DNA of 42,524 nt from Pseudomonas plecoglossicida NBRC 103162 = DSM 15088 (GTDB lineage Bacteria > Pseudomonadota > Gammaproteobacteria > Pseudomonadales > Pseudomonadaceae). Below are positions 9,448 to 17,203 of the stretch, in pieces. How positions within the stretch are numbered: position 1 is the stretch's first letter; every line of letters begins with the position of its first letter. Below the pieces are notes generated by a model. That model did no database searches. It was not told where the DNA came from and saw nothing but the letters and a program-made list of their open reading frames with translations. The stretch spans positions 1-42,524 of the forward strand of contig NZ_BBIV01000038.1 in the NCBI RefSeq assembly GCF_000730665.1, in the 5' to 3' direction. Made by a program: the position numbers and the translations under genes.

Positions 9448-10866
9448 ATGCTCTGGGCCTGTATCCTCTTGCCGCAGTTGGCGCTGGATTCGATCCTGCG
9501 CGAACGCGACGATGCCCATTCGCCCCTGGTACTGGTCGGCGGGCCGAGCCAGCGCCGCGTGCTGCAGGCCGTCAACCCGGCCGCGGCGGCACTGGGTTTG
9601 CGCGCCGGCCAGAACCTGACAGCCGCCCGTGCCCTGGCCGATGGTTTTCAGTGCGTCGAGGCCGATCCCGCACGCATCGAGCAGTTGCAGCAGTTGCTGG
9701 CGGCCTGGGCCTACCGCTTCAGTGCTCAGGTCAGCTTGCATTATCCGCGGGCATTGTTGCTCGAGGTGGGTTCCAGCTTGCAGCTGTTCGGGCCCTGGCC
9801 GCTGTTCCAGGCACGGCTGCGGGAGGAACTGGCCGCATTGGGGCTGCGTCAGCGTATCGTGCTGGCCAGCAACCCTGTGGCGGCGCGCATGCTCGCCAAC
9901 GGCCATGATGGCCTGGCCTTGACTTGCCCTGAAGAAACCCGCCGTGCACTGGCGCGCATGCCCATTGCACGCGTCGGTCTGCCCCAGGCGTCTGCCGAAG
10001 CCTTCGCCCGCATGGGCCTGCGTCAGCTTGGCCAGGTGCTGGCCTTGCCGCGCGATGCATTGGCCAGACGCTTTCCGGCACAGGTGCAGTTGCACCTGGA
10101 CCAACTGCTTGGCCTGCGCACCCTGGGGCTGGATTTCTATCAGCCACCTGACCGATTCGAAACGCGGCTGGAACTGAACTTCGACGTCGAATCGCACCAG
10201 GCCCTGCTGTTCCCGCTGCGGCGCATGCTCAACGACCTGGCCGCCTTTCTCGCCGGGCGGGATTGCGGTGTGCAACGTTTCAGCCTGTACCTGGAACACG
10301 CCGATGGGGCGGACACGCAGTTGCAGGTCGGCCTGCTGGCCGCCGAGCGCGACGCGGCGATGCTGTTCGAGTTGGCACGCGGTCGTCTGGAGCCCCTGCG
10401 CATTCCGGCCCCGGTACGCAATTTGCGCCTGGTCGCCACGGACCTGCCGCCGTTCGTGCCCCAGCACCAGGCCCTGTTCGACCTTCGGGCGCAGCAGGCC
10501 CAGCCCTGGGAGCAATTGCGCGAGCGCTTGCGCGCCCGGTTGGGCGATGACGCGGTCAAGGGCCTGCGCGCCGAAGCCGATCACCGCCCGGAGTGTGCCT
10601 GGCAAGGCGCCGAGCAAGGCGCCCGCGGCAGCCTGGCAGTTGCCCCCGGCAGCCGTCCCGGGTGGTTGTTGCCTAAGCCCCTGGCACTCGACACCCAGGG
10701 TCACACCGTGCTGAGCCAGGCCGAGCGCATCGAATCGGGTTGGTGGGACGGTGGCGATGTGCGGCGAGACTATTACCGCATCGAAACCCGTGAAGGGTTG
10801 CGTGGCTGGGCGTATCGCGACCTGGCGCAACCCGGCCCGCTGTGGCTGCAAGGTTGGTTCGCATGA
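9448..10866 (+). CDS. imuB: ImuB, catalytically inactive Y-family polymerase homologue
   Basis: A 472-aa Y-family-like hub protein that links ImuA, the beta clamp and ImuC. The N-terminus MLWACILLPQLALD occupies the position where active Y polymerases have the metal-binding Asp motif, and the second acidic motif is replaced by LLLEVGSSLQLFGP, so the palm catalytic residues are missing, as known for ImuB. The helix-hairpin-helix thumb (ARMGLRQLGQVLALPRDALARRF) and the little-finger domain follow. The C-terminus GWWDGGDVRRDYYRIETREG is the conserved ImuB tail. It starts 6 bp after imuA and overlaps dnaE2 by 4 bp (ATGA). Confidence 0.93.
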   Translation: MLWACILLPQLALDSILRERDDAHSPLVLVGGPSQRRVLQAVNPAAAALGLRAGQNLTAARALADGFQCVEADPARIEQLQQLLAAWAYRFSAQVSLHYPRALLLEVGSSLQLFGPWPLFQARLREELAALGLRQRIVLASNPVAARMLANGHDGLALTCPEETRRALARMPIARVGLPQASAEAFARMGLRQLGQVLALPRDALARRFPAQVQLHLDQLLGLRTLGLDFYQPPDRFETRLELNFDVESHQALLFPLRRMLNDLAAFLAGRDCGVQRFSLYLEHADGADTQLQVGLLAAERDAAMLFELARGRLEPLRIPAPVRNLRLVATDLPPFVPQHQALFDLRAQQAQPWEQLRERLRARLGDDAVKGLRAEADHRPECAWQGAEQGARGSLAVAPGSRPGWLLPKPLALDTQGHTVLSQAERIESGWWDGGDVRRDYYRIETREGLRGWAYRDLAQPGPLWLQGWFA

Positions 10867-13800
10867 CAGCCTTGGGTTACGCCGAGCTGCATTGCCTGTC
10901 CAACTTCAGCTTTCAGCGCGGGGCCTCGAGCGCCGAAGCGCTTTTCCGTCGAGCCCATGAACAAGGTTACCAGGCCCTGGCCATCACCGATGAGTGCACG
11001 CTGGCCGGGATTGTCCGTGCCTGGCAGGCAGCCAAGGAACAGAATGTCCGCTTGATCGTCGGTAGCGAGGTACGCCTGCAGGATGGGCCGAAGCTGGTGC
11101 TGCTGGTGCAAGACCTGACTGGCTACCATAACCTCTGCGCCTTGATCACCCGTGGCCGACGGCGGGCGGAGAAGGGCGACTATCAGTTGTTTCGTGATGA
11201 CCTGCAGCAGCACTGCGCAGGGCTGTTGGCGCTGTGGGTAGCCGAGGACCCGGGGGACCTGGCCACGGGACAGTGGCTGCGCGCACTGTTCGACGAGTGT
11301 TTGTGGCTGGCCGTGCACCTGCATCGCGGCAGCGATGATGAAGCCCGTCTGGCCCGTTTGCGCATGCTGGCGGGGCAACTGGACATCCGCGCCGTGGCCT
11401 GTGGTGACGTACACATGCACGTGCGCGGTCGCCGTGCCCTGCAAGACTGCATGACCGCCATCCGCCAGCACTGCAGCGTGGCCGAAGCCGGGCGTTTCCT
11501 GTACCCCAATGGCGAGCGTCACCTGCGTACCCTGGAGCAAGTGGCCGAGCTGTACCCCGCCGAACTGATAGCCGAAACATTGAACATCGCCGAGCGTTGC
11601 CGTTTCGACCTGGGCGAACTGCAGTACCAGTACCCGCGCGAGCTGGTGCCCGAGGGCCAGACCCCCGCCAGCTGGTTGCGCGAACTGTGCGAGCGTGGCT
11701 TGCCCATGCGTTGGCCCGCGGGGCCCAGTGCCAAGGTCCGCGAGGTACTGGCAAAAGAGCTCGCGCTGATCGAGGAGCTGGGCTACGAAAGCTATTTCCT
11801 CACGGTGCACGACATCGTCGCCTTCGCCCGCAGTCAGCATATCCTCTGCCAGGGGCGTGGTTCGGCGGCCAACTCGGTGGTGTGTTTCGTGCTGGGCATC
11901 ACCGAACTGGACCCTATGGAGCACCGCCTGCTGTTCGAGCGCTTCCTGTCTCGCGAGCGCAACGAGCCCCCTGATATCGACGTGGATTTCGAGCACGACC
12001 GACGCGAGGAAGTGATCCAGTATGTGTTCCGCCGTTACGGCCGACATCGCGCCGCACTCACGGCGGTGGTCAATACCTATCACGCCGCCGGGGCAGTGCG
12101 GGATGTCGCCCGGGTGCTGGGCCTGCCTGCCGACCAGGTCGATGCCCTGGCCAAGTGCTGCGGCCGCTGGACCGACCGCATTCCCGATGAACAACGCCTG
12201 GCCGAGGCGGGTTTCGAGCCGGCCAGCCCGTCCTTGCAGCGCATCCTGCTGCTGGCCGGGCAGTTGATCGGCTTTCCCCGGCACCTGTCCCAGCACTCCG
12301 GAGGCTTCGTGATTTCCGAACAGCCGCTGGATCGACTGGTGCCGGTGGAAAACGCAGCCATGACCGAGCGCACGGTGATCCAGTGGGACAAGGACGACCT
12401 GGACATGATGGGCCTGCTCAAGGTGGACGTGCTCGCGCTGGGCATGCTCAGCGCCTTGCGCCGCTGTTTCGACCTGCTGCAGCGCCACCGTGGCCGGAAG
12501 TTGAACCTGGCGACCATCCCCAGCGAAGACCCGGCCACCTACGCCATGATCAGCCGCGCCGAGACCATGGGCGTGTTCCAGATCGAATCGCGGGCGCAAA
12601 TGGCCATGCTGCCGCGGCTCAAGCCCACCACCTTCTATGACCTGGTGATCGAGGTGGCCATCGTGCGTCCTGGTCCGATCCAAGGCGACATGGTGCATCC
12701 CTACCTGCGCCGGCGCCTCAAGCAGGAGCCGGTCACCTACCCGTCAGCCAAGCTCAAGGAGGTGTTCCAGCGCACCCTGGGCGTGCCATTGTTCCAGGAG
12801 CAGGTCATGGAGCTGGCCATGGTCGCCGCCGACTACAGCCCCGGCGAGGCCGACCAGTTGCGCCGCAGCATGGCTGCCTGGAAGCGCCACGGCGGCCTCG
12901 AAGCGCACCGCGAGCGGCTGGTCCAGGGTATGCTGCGCAACGGCTACGAGCTGGCCTTCGCCGAACGCATCTTCGAGCAGATCAAGGGCTTTGGCAGCTA
13001 CGGCTTCCCCGAATCGCACGCAGCCAGTTTCGCCTTGTTGTGTTATGCCAGCAGTTGGCTCAAGTGCCATGAGCCGGCGATCTTCACCTGTGCACTGGTC
13101 AACAGCTGGCCGATGGGTTTCTACAGCCCCGACCAGTTGTTGCAAGAGGCACGGCGACAGGGGGTCGAGGTCAGGCCGGTGGATGTGTTCCATAGCGAGT
13201 GGGATTGCACCCTGGAATCGCTCGGCGAGGGTACCCTGGCCATTCGCCTGGGGCTGCGACAGATCCGCGGTTTCGCCGAAGCCGATGCCCGGCGGCTGGA
13301 GCAGGCGAGGGCACAGCGGCCCTGGCGGGATGTCGAGGACCTGTGCTTGCGCGTAGGACTCGATGCCCGTGCCCGTGCCCGGCTGGCCGATGCCGGTGCG
13401 CTGCGTGCACTGGCCCACAACCGCCATCAGGCACGCTGGCAGGTGGCTGCGGTGCAGCCCCAGTTACCGTTGTTCGCCGACCTTGAGGCTGCACCTGAGG
13501 TTGCGGTTGCCTTGCCGGCGCCCACCGTGGGCGAAGACCTGGTAGCCGATTACGACACGCTGGGTACTACCCTCGGACCTCACCCACTGCACCTGCTGCG
13601 CCCTCGGCTGCGTGCGCTGGGCTGTCGCAGTTCGGGCGAGCTGGCGGGTGTCGAGCATGGCGATGCGATCGCCGTAGCCGGGCTGGTGGTGGGGCGGCAG
13701 CGGCCACAGACAGCCAGTGGGGTGACCTTCGTGACACTGGAGGACGAGTTCGGCATGGTCAATGTGGTGGTCTGGCGGGATCTTGCCGAGCGGCAGCGGC

Positions 13801-13943
13801 GCGCCTTGGTGGGGTCGCAACTGCTCAAGGTCAGTGGGCGCCTGGAGCAGGAGAACGGGGTGCGTCACCTGATTGCGCGGCGGCTCGAGGATATCAGCCC
13901 GTTGTTACGCGGGCTGGATGTACGCAGCCGGGATTTTCATTGA
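10863..13943 (+). CDS. dnaE2: error-prone DNA polymerase III alpha subunit DnaE2/ImuC
   Basis: A 1026-aa C-family polymerase that performs the actual lesion bypass in the ImuABC mutasome. The N-terminal PHP domain starts YAELHCLSNFSFQRGASSAEAL. The polymerase palm includes GRGSAANSVVCFVLGIT and the metal-binding Asp motif PDIDVDFEHDRR (Asp371 and Asp373). The C-terminal half holds FGSYGFPESHAASFALL, a helix-hairpin-helix, and an OB-fold (TFVTLEDEFGMVNVVVW). The length is as expected for DnaE2, about 130 aa shorter than replicative DnaE. The start ATG at 10863 overlaps the imuB stop; the longer frame from 10842 is not needed. It is the last gene of the SOS cassette and is followed by an inverted REP pair. 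Confidence 0.95.
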   Translation: MTALGYAELHCLSNFSFQRGASSAEALFRRAHEQGYQALAITDECTLAGIVRAWQAAKEQNVRLIVGSEVRLQDGPKLVLLVQDLTGYHNLCALITRGRRRAEKGDYQLFRDDLQQHCAGLLALWVAEDPGDLATGQWLRALFDECLWLAVHLHRGSDDEARLARLRMLAGQLDIRAVACGDVHMHVRGRRALQDCMTAIRQHCSVAEAGRFLYPNGERHLRTLEQVAELYPAELIAETLNIAERCRFDLGELQYQYPRELVPEGQTPASWLRELCERGLPMRWPAGPSAKVREVLAKELALIEELGYESYFLTVHDIVAFARSQHILCQGRGSAANSVVCFVLGITELDPMEHRLLFERFLSRERNEPPDIDVDFEHDRREEVIQYVFRRYGRHRAALTAVVNTYHAAGAVRDVARVLGLPADQVDALAKCCGRWTDRIPDEQRLAEAGFEPASPSLQRILLLAGQLIGFPRHLSQHSGGFVISEQPLDRLVPVENAAMTERTVIQWDKDDLDMMGLLKVDVLALGMLSALRRCFDLLQRHRGRKLNLATIPSEDPATYAMISRAETMGVFQIESRAQMAMLPRLKPTTFYDLVIEVAIVRPGPIQGDMVHPYLRRRLKQEPVTYPSAKLKEVFQRTLGVPLFQEQVMELAMVAADYSPGEADQLRRSMAAWKRHGGLEAHRERLVQGMLRNGYELAFAERIFEQIKGFGSYGFPESHAASFALLCYASSWLKCHEPAIFTCALVNSWPMGFYSPDQLLQEARRQGVEVRPVDVFHSEWDCTLESLGEGTLAIRLGLRQIRGFAEADARRLEQARAQRPWRDVEDLCLRVGLDARARARLADAGALRALAHNRHQARWQVAAVQPQLPLFADLEAAPEVAVALPAPTVGEDLVADYDTLGTTLGPHPLHLLRPRLRALGCRSSGELAGVEHGDAIAVAGLVVGRQRPQTASGVTFVTLEDEFGMVNVVVWRDLAERQRRALVGSQLLKVSGRLEQENGVRHLIARRLEDISPLLRGLDVRSRDFH

Positions 13944-13955
13944 GTTCATGGGGCT

Positions 13956-14024
13956 CATCGCCGGCAAGCCGGCTCCCACAGGGAGCTCCACAGGTTTCAT
14001 GTAGGAGCCGGCTTGCCGGCGATG
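13956..14024. repeat. inverted pair of REP elements (BIME-like)
   Basis: Two 21-bp copies of the CATCGCCGGCAAGCCGGCTCC unit in opposite orientation (13956-13976 and 14004-14024) are perfect reverse complements separated by 27 bp. The RNA would form a long hairpin. The pair lies in the gap between the convergent dnaE2 and the aldo/keto reductase pseudogene, where it could act as a transcription terminator or mRNA 3' protector. Confidence 0.85.
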
Positions 14025-14039
14025 GGGCTGCAAGGCCAA

Positions 14040-14631
14040 TCACACCATTGCCAGATGCTGTTTGCGGGTGGGTGCCGGAAACGCCCGATCGATCGCGCGC
14101 ATGTCTTCACTGGTCAGGGTCAACGCCCCAGCCGCCGCATTCAACCGCACATGCTCGGGCGCCACGGCCTTGGGAATGGCAATGAGCCCTTCATCGCGCG
14201 TTACCCAAGCCAGGCTGACCTGCGCCGGGGTCGCCCCGTGGCGCTCGGCGATTTCGCCCAGCAGCGGATGCCGCAACAGCCGTCCGGCCTGGGCCAAGGG
14301 GCAGTAAGCCATGGTCGGCAGGCCGCGTTGCCGACTCCAGGGCAGCAGGTCGAACTCGATGCCGCGCTGCGCCGGGTTGTACAGCACCTGGTTGGTGGCG
14401 CAGTCCGGGTTGTGCAGCTCGCGCAGGTCATCGACATCGAAATTGGAAACACCCCAACGGCGAATCTTGCCTTGTTCGCGCAAGCGCTCGAACGCCTCGA
14501 CGGTTGCCCAGTTCGATGCCTTGCTGCAAGGCGGCCACTTCGGCCGCCCGCCGGGTGGGGTCTTCGCCCATGTACCAGGTACCTTGGCCAATGGCCGGCA
14601 CGTTGCAACCCGCCAGTTTCACGTAACGCAT
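14040..14631 (-). pseudogene. aldo/keto reductase pseudogene with internal deletion
   Basis: The gene begins correctly at ATG 14631, preceded by a strong GGAGG, with the aldo/keto reductase N-terminus MRYVKLAGCNVPAIGQGTWY, then MGEDPTRRAAEVAALQQGIELG. At about 14510-14520 the frame shifts, and the other frame continues with TVEAFERLREQGKIRRWGVSNFD, the usual second half of the family. The roughly 75-85 residues that should lie between (the IDTAEMYG block, the Lys strand and the LLHWRG block) are absent. These carry the catalytic Asp, Tyr, Lys and His, so no active enzyme can be made. The end (LTLTSEDMRAIDRAFPAPTR) is normal. The start overlaps the 3' end of the upstream LysR gene by 13 bp. 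Confidence 0.88.
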
Positions 14632-15524
14632 GTCACCTCCGGAGCTTGGGTGTGGGAAAGCAGCACTTCGAGCAGCGCCTGGGCTGCGGTGGAAAGCTTG
14701 TGGTCGCTCAGGGCGATCACACTGATACGCCGTTCTACCACGGGTTCGACCAACGTGACGCAACGCGCGCCAAGCTCCTGCATCTGGTTGATGCACAACG
14801 CTGGCACGGCGCTGACACCCAGGCCGCTGGCGACCATGCGCCCGATGGTGGACAACTGGTGACTTTCGAACGCCACCGCCAGTTTGCCGTGCATGGCGGC
14901 GACGTTCTGCTCAAGTAGCAGGCGCACTGCAGAAGGGCGTTGCAACGCGATGAAGTCCTCGGCCAGCAAATTTGACCACGTGACCTGGTGTTGGCCGGCA
15001 AGCGGCGAATCGGCGGGCACGACCGCGACGAAACGGTCCAGATACAAGGGATGGAAATTCAAGCCCTCGCTGTTGTCGGGTTCGAAGCCGATGCCCAGTT
15101 CGACGCGGCGGTGACGCACCAGTTCCAGTACCTGCTCGTTGATCACGTCGTGCACCGTGACATTGACCTTGGGGTAGCGTTGGCGAAATACCTTCAGGCT
15201 GCGCGGCAACAGATTGCCGGCAAAGGCTGGAATGGCCGCGACCGAGACCCGGCCCAACTGCAAGGTAAAACGCTGACGCAGCATTTCTTCGGTATCGTCC
15301 CAGTCGGCCAGCAGGCGCCGGGCCAGTGGCAGCAACACTTCACCTTCGGCCGTGAGGCTGACGCTGCGGGTAGTGCGAGTGAGGAGGGCGCCGCCAAGGT
15401 TGTCTTCCAGCGCCTTGATGGTCAGGCTCAGCGCTGGCTGTGAAACATGCAGGTGTTCCCCCGCCTGGGCAAAGCTCTGGTACTTGGCCACGGCGACGAA
15501 GGCGCGCAGTTGCTTGACGTTCAT
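14619..15524 (-). CDS. LysR-family transcriptional regulator, 301 aa
   Basis: A full-length LysR regulator. The winged helix-turn-helix is at residues 1-60 (MNVKQLRAFVAVAKYQSFAQAGEHLHVSQPALSLTIKALE split by a canonical turn). The effector-binding domain follows, with RVSVAAIPAFAGNLLPR, VRHRRVELGIGFEP and GLGVSAVPALCINQ. It is divergent from the CoA-transferase/AtoE operon with a 140-bp shared intergenic region, the typical layout for a LysR activator and its target. The inferred role is therefore control of that operon; the effector is unknown. The start at 15524 matches the family; the open frame extends 20 codons further upstream into the intergenic region. Its 3' end overlaps the start of the aldo/keto reductase pseudogene. 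Confidence 0.9.
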   Translation of the reverse strand: MNVKQLRAFVAVAKYQSFAQAGEHLHVSQPALSLTIKALEDNLGGALLTRTTRSVSLTAEGEVLLPLARRLLADWDDTEEMLRQRFTLQLGRVSVAAIPAFAGNLLPRSLKVFRQRYPKVNVTVHDVINEQVLELVRHRRVELGIGFEPDNSEGLNFHPLYLDRFVAVVPADSPLAGQHQVTWSNLLAEDFIALQRPSAVRLLLEQNVAAMHGKLAVAFESHQLSTIGRMVASGLGVSAVPALCINQMQELGARCVTLVEPVVERRISVIALSDHKLSTAAQALLEVLLSHTQAPEVTCVT

Positions 15525-15540
15525 GGCAGACTCACGGTTT

Positions 15541-15573
15541 GTTTTGGAAATCTTATCAATCGATGACGAAAAC
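15541..15573. promoter_or_regulatory. candidate LysR operator between LysR and the CoA-transferase operon
   Basis: GTTTTGG (15541-15547) and CGAAAAC (15567-15573) form an imperfect inverted repeat around an AT-rich centre with ATCAATCGAT. It lies just upstream of the LysR gene and about 92 bp before the CoA-transferase start, a usual place for a LysR recognition site. The assignment is by position and symmetry only. Confidence 0.3.
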
Positions 15574-15664
15574 AAAATTAACAAATCAGTCGCCAGCGGT
15601 GAAGATGCAGTAACTCGCTCACCGACAGCCTCGTCGGTTCAACAACTACAAAAGGCGGATCAGC

Positions 15665-16363
15665 ATGGCCGGATTGGACAAGCGCGTAGCAACTTATGAA
15701 GAGGCCCTCGAAGGCCTGACCGACAACATGACGGTATTGTCCGGCGGCTTCGGCCTGTGCGGCATCCCGGAAAACCTGATCAACGAAATCTGCCGCCGTG
15801 GCGTCAAGGGCCTGACCGTGGTCTCCAACAACTGCGGCGTTGATGGCTTCGGCCTTGGCGTGCTGCTCAAGGACCGGCAGATCCGCAAGATGATCGCCTC
15901 CTACGTGGGCGAGAACGCCGAGTTCGAGCGCCAGTTGCTCAGCGGCGAGCTGGAAGTGGAACTGACTCCGCAAGGCACCCTGGCCGAGAAGATGCGTGCC
16001 GGCGGTGCCGGCATTCCGGCGTTCTACACCGCCACCGGCTACGGCACTCCGGTTGCCGATGGCAAGGAAGTGCGCGAGTTCAAGGGCCGCAAGTACATCC
16101 TCGAAGAAGCCATCACCGGTGACTTCGCCATCGTCAAGGGCTGGAAGGCCGACCACTACGGCAACGTGGTGTACCGCAACACTGCGCAGAACTTCAACCC
16201 GCTGGCCGCCACCGCCGGCAAGATCACCGTGGTCGAAGTGGAAGAGATCGTCGAGCCCGGCGTGCTGCTGCCCAGCGAGATCCACACCCCGGGCATCTAT
16301 GTCGACCGGGTGATCGTCGGCAGCTTCGAAAAACGCATCGAAAAGCGCACCGTCAAGGCCTGA
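15665..16363 (+). CDS. scoA: 3-oxoacid (acetoacetate/succinyl) CoA-transferase subunit A
   Basis: A 232-aa alpha subunit of a family I CoA-transferase. The motif NMTVLSGGFGLCGIPENLI is the conserved glycine-rich N-terminal block, followed by LTVVSNNCGVDGFGLGVLL, GTLAEKMRAGGAGIPAFYT and AIVKGWKADHYGNVVYRNTAQNFNP. The product pairs with subunit B encoded 35 bp downstream and moves CoA between short-chain acids, most likely succinyl-CoA and acetoacetate. The adjoining AtoE-type transporter supports a role in uptake and activation of acetoacetate or short-chain fatty acids. The symbol follows similarity to scoA; atoD/pcaI-like naming is possible. Confidence 0.9.
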   Translation: MAGLDKRVATYEEALEGLTDNMTVLSGGFGLCGIPENLINEICRRGVKGLTVVSNNCGVDGFGLGVLLKDRQIRKMIASYVGENAEFERQLLSGELEVELTPQGTLAEKMRAGGAGIPAFYTATGYGTPVADGKEVREFKGRKYILEEAITGDFAIVKGWKADHYGNVVYRNTAQNFNPLAATAGKITVVEVEEIVEPGVLLPSEIHTPGIYVDRVIVGSFEKRIEKRTVKA

Positions 16364-16398
16364 GCGCCGTCCACCAGAACAACAAAGAGATCCTGACC

Positions 16399-17055
16399 AT
16401 GGCATTGACCCGCGAACAGATGGCGCAACGCGTCGCCCGTGAACTGAAGGACGGCTACTACGTCAACCTCGGCATCGGCATCCCGACCCTGGTGGCCAAC
16501 TATGTACCTGCCGACATGGATGTGATGCTGCAGTCGGAAAACGGCCTGCTCGGCATGGGCGAGTTCCCCACCGAAAGCACCATCGATGCCGACATGATCA
16601 ACGCCGGCAAGCAGACCGTCACCGCCCGCCGCGGCGCCTCGATCTTCGACTCGGCACAATCCTTCGCCATGATCCGTGGCGGCCACGTCGACCTCACCGT
16701 GCTTGGCGCCTTCGAAGTGGATGTGCAGGGCAACATCGCCTCGTGGATGATCCCAGGCAAGCTGGTCAAGGGCATGGGTGGCGCCATGGACCTGGTGGCC
16801 GGTGCCGACAACATCATCGTCACCATGACCCATGCGTCCAAGGACGGCGAGTCCAAGTTGCTGTCCCAGTGCAGCCTGCCGCTGACCGGCGCTGGCTGCA
16901 TCCGCAAGGTGCTGACCGACCTGGCTTACCTGGAAATCGAAGATGGCGCCTTCATCCTGCGCGAGACCGCGCCGGGTGTGAGCGTCGAGGAAATCATCGA
17001 GAAAACCGCCGGCAAGCTGATCGTCCCCGACGATGTGAAGGAAATGACTTTCTGA
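16399..17055 (+). CDS. scoB: 3-oxoacid CoA-transferase subunit B
   Basis: A 218-aa beta subunit. The N-terminus MALTREQMAQRVARELKDGYYVNLGIGIPTL (split here at its Gly-rich turn) is standard. The active-site glutamate that forms the CoA thioester is in SENGLLGMG at about residues 48-56. The stretch DLTVLGAFEVD and the ending IVPDDVKEMTF are typical of the family. It has its own AAAGAG ribosome site and is co-oriented with subunit A and the transporter gene. A 148-bp gap with a REP element follows, so the transporter may be transcribed at a lower level. Confidence 0.92.
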   Translation: MALTREQMAQRVARELKDGYYVNLGIGIPTLVANYVPADMDVMLQSENGLLGMGEFPTESTIDADMINAGKQTVTARRGASIFDSAQSFAMIRGGHVDLTVLGAFEVDVQGNIASWMIPGKLVKGMGGAMDLVAGADNIIVTMTHASKDGESKLLSQCSLPLTGAGCIRKVLTDLAYLEIEDGAFILRETAPGVSVEEIIEKTAGKLIVPDDVKEMTF

Positions 17056-17079
17056 TTTCACCCGCTGTGCACTGACCCC

Positions 17080-17112
17080 TGTTGGAGCGGATTTACCCGC
17101 GAATGCGAAGGC
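17080..17112 (+). repeat. REP element of the P. putida 35-bp family
   Basis: TGTTGGAGCGG-ATTTA-CCCGCGAATGCGAAGGCC closely matches the known P. putida REP (TAGGAGCGGGTTTACCCGCGAA...GGCC), with the small GCGG/CCCGC stem. It is in the gap between the CoA-transferase B gene and the AtoE-type gene, inside the operon. Confidence 0.65.
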
Positions 17113-17203
17113 CACGAATCCCGAGCATTTGCAGGTAGACCTGTTCCCGCAGGGTTTTTGCGTTGTTTCTGCTGTCCGATAACACCAATAAAAGGAAGTA
17201 ACC

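Noticed and set aside
9337..10851. A 504-codon minus-strand frame opposite imuB
   Set aside because: Antisense shadow; composition typical of reverse-strand frames and no ribosome site or motif.
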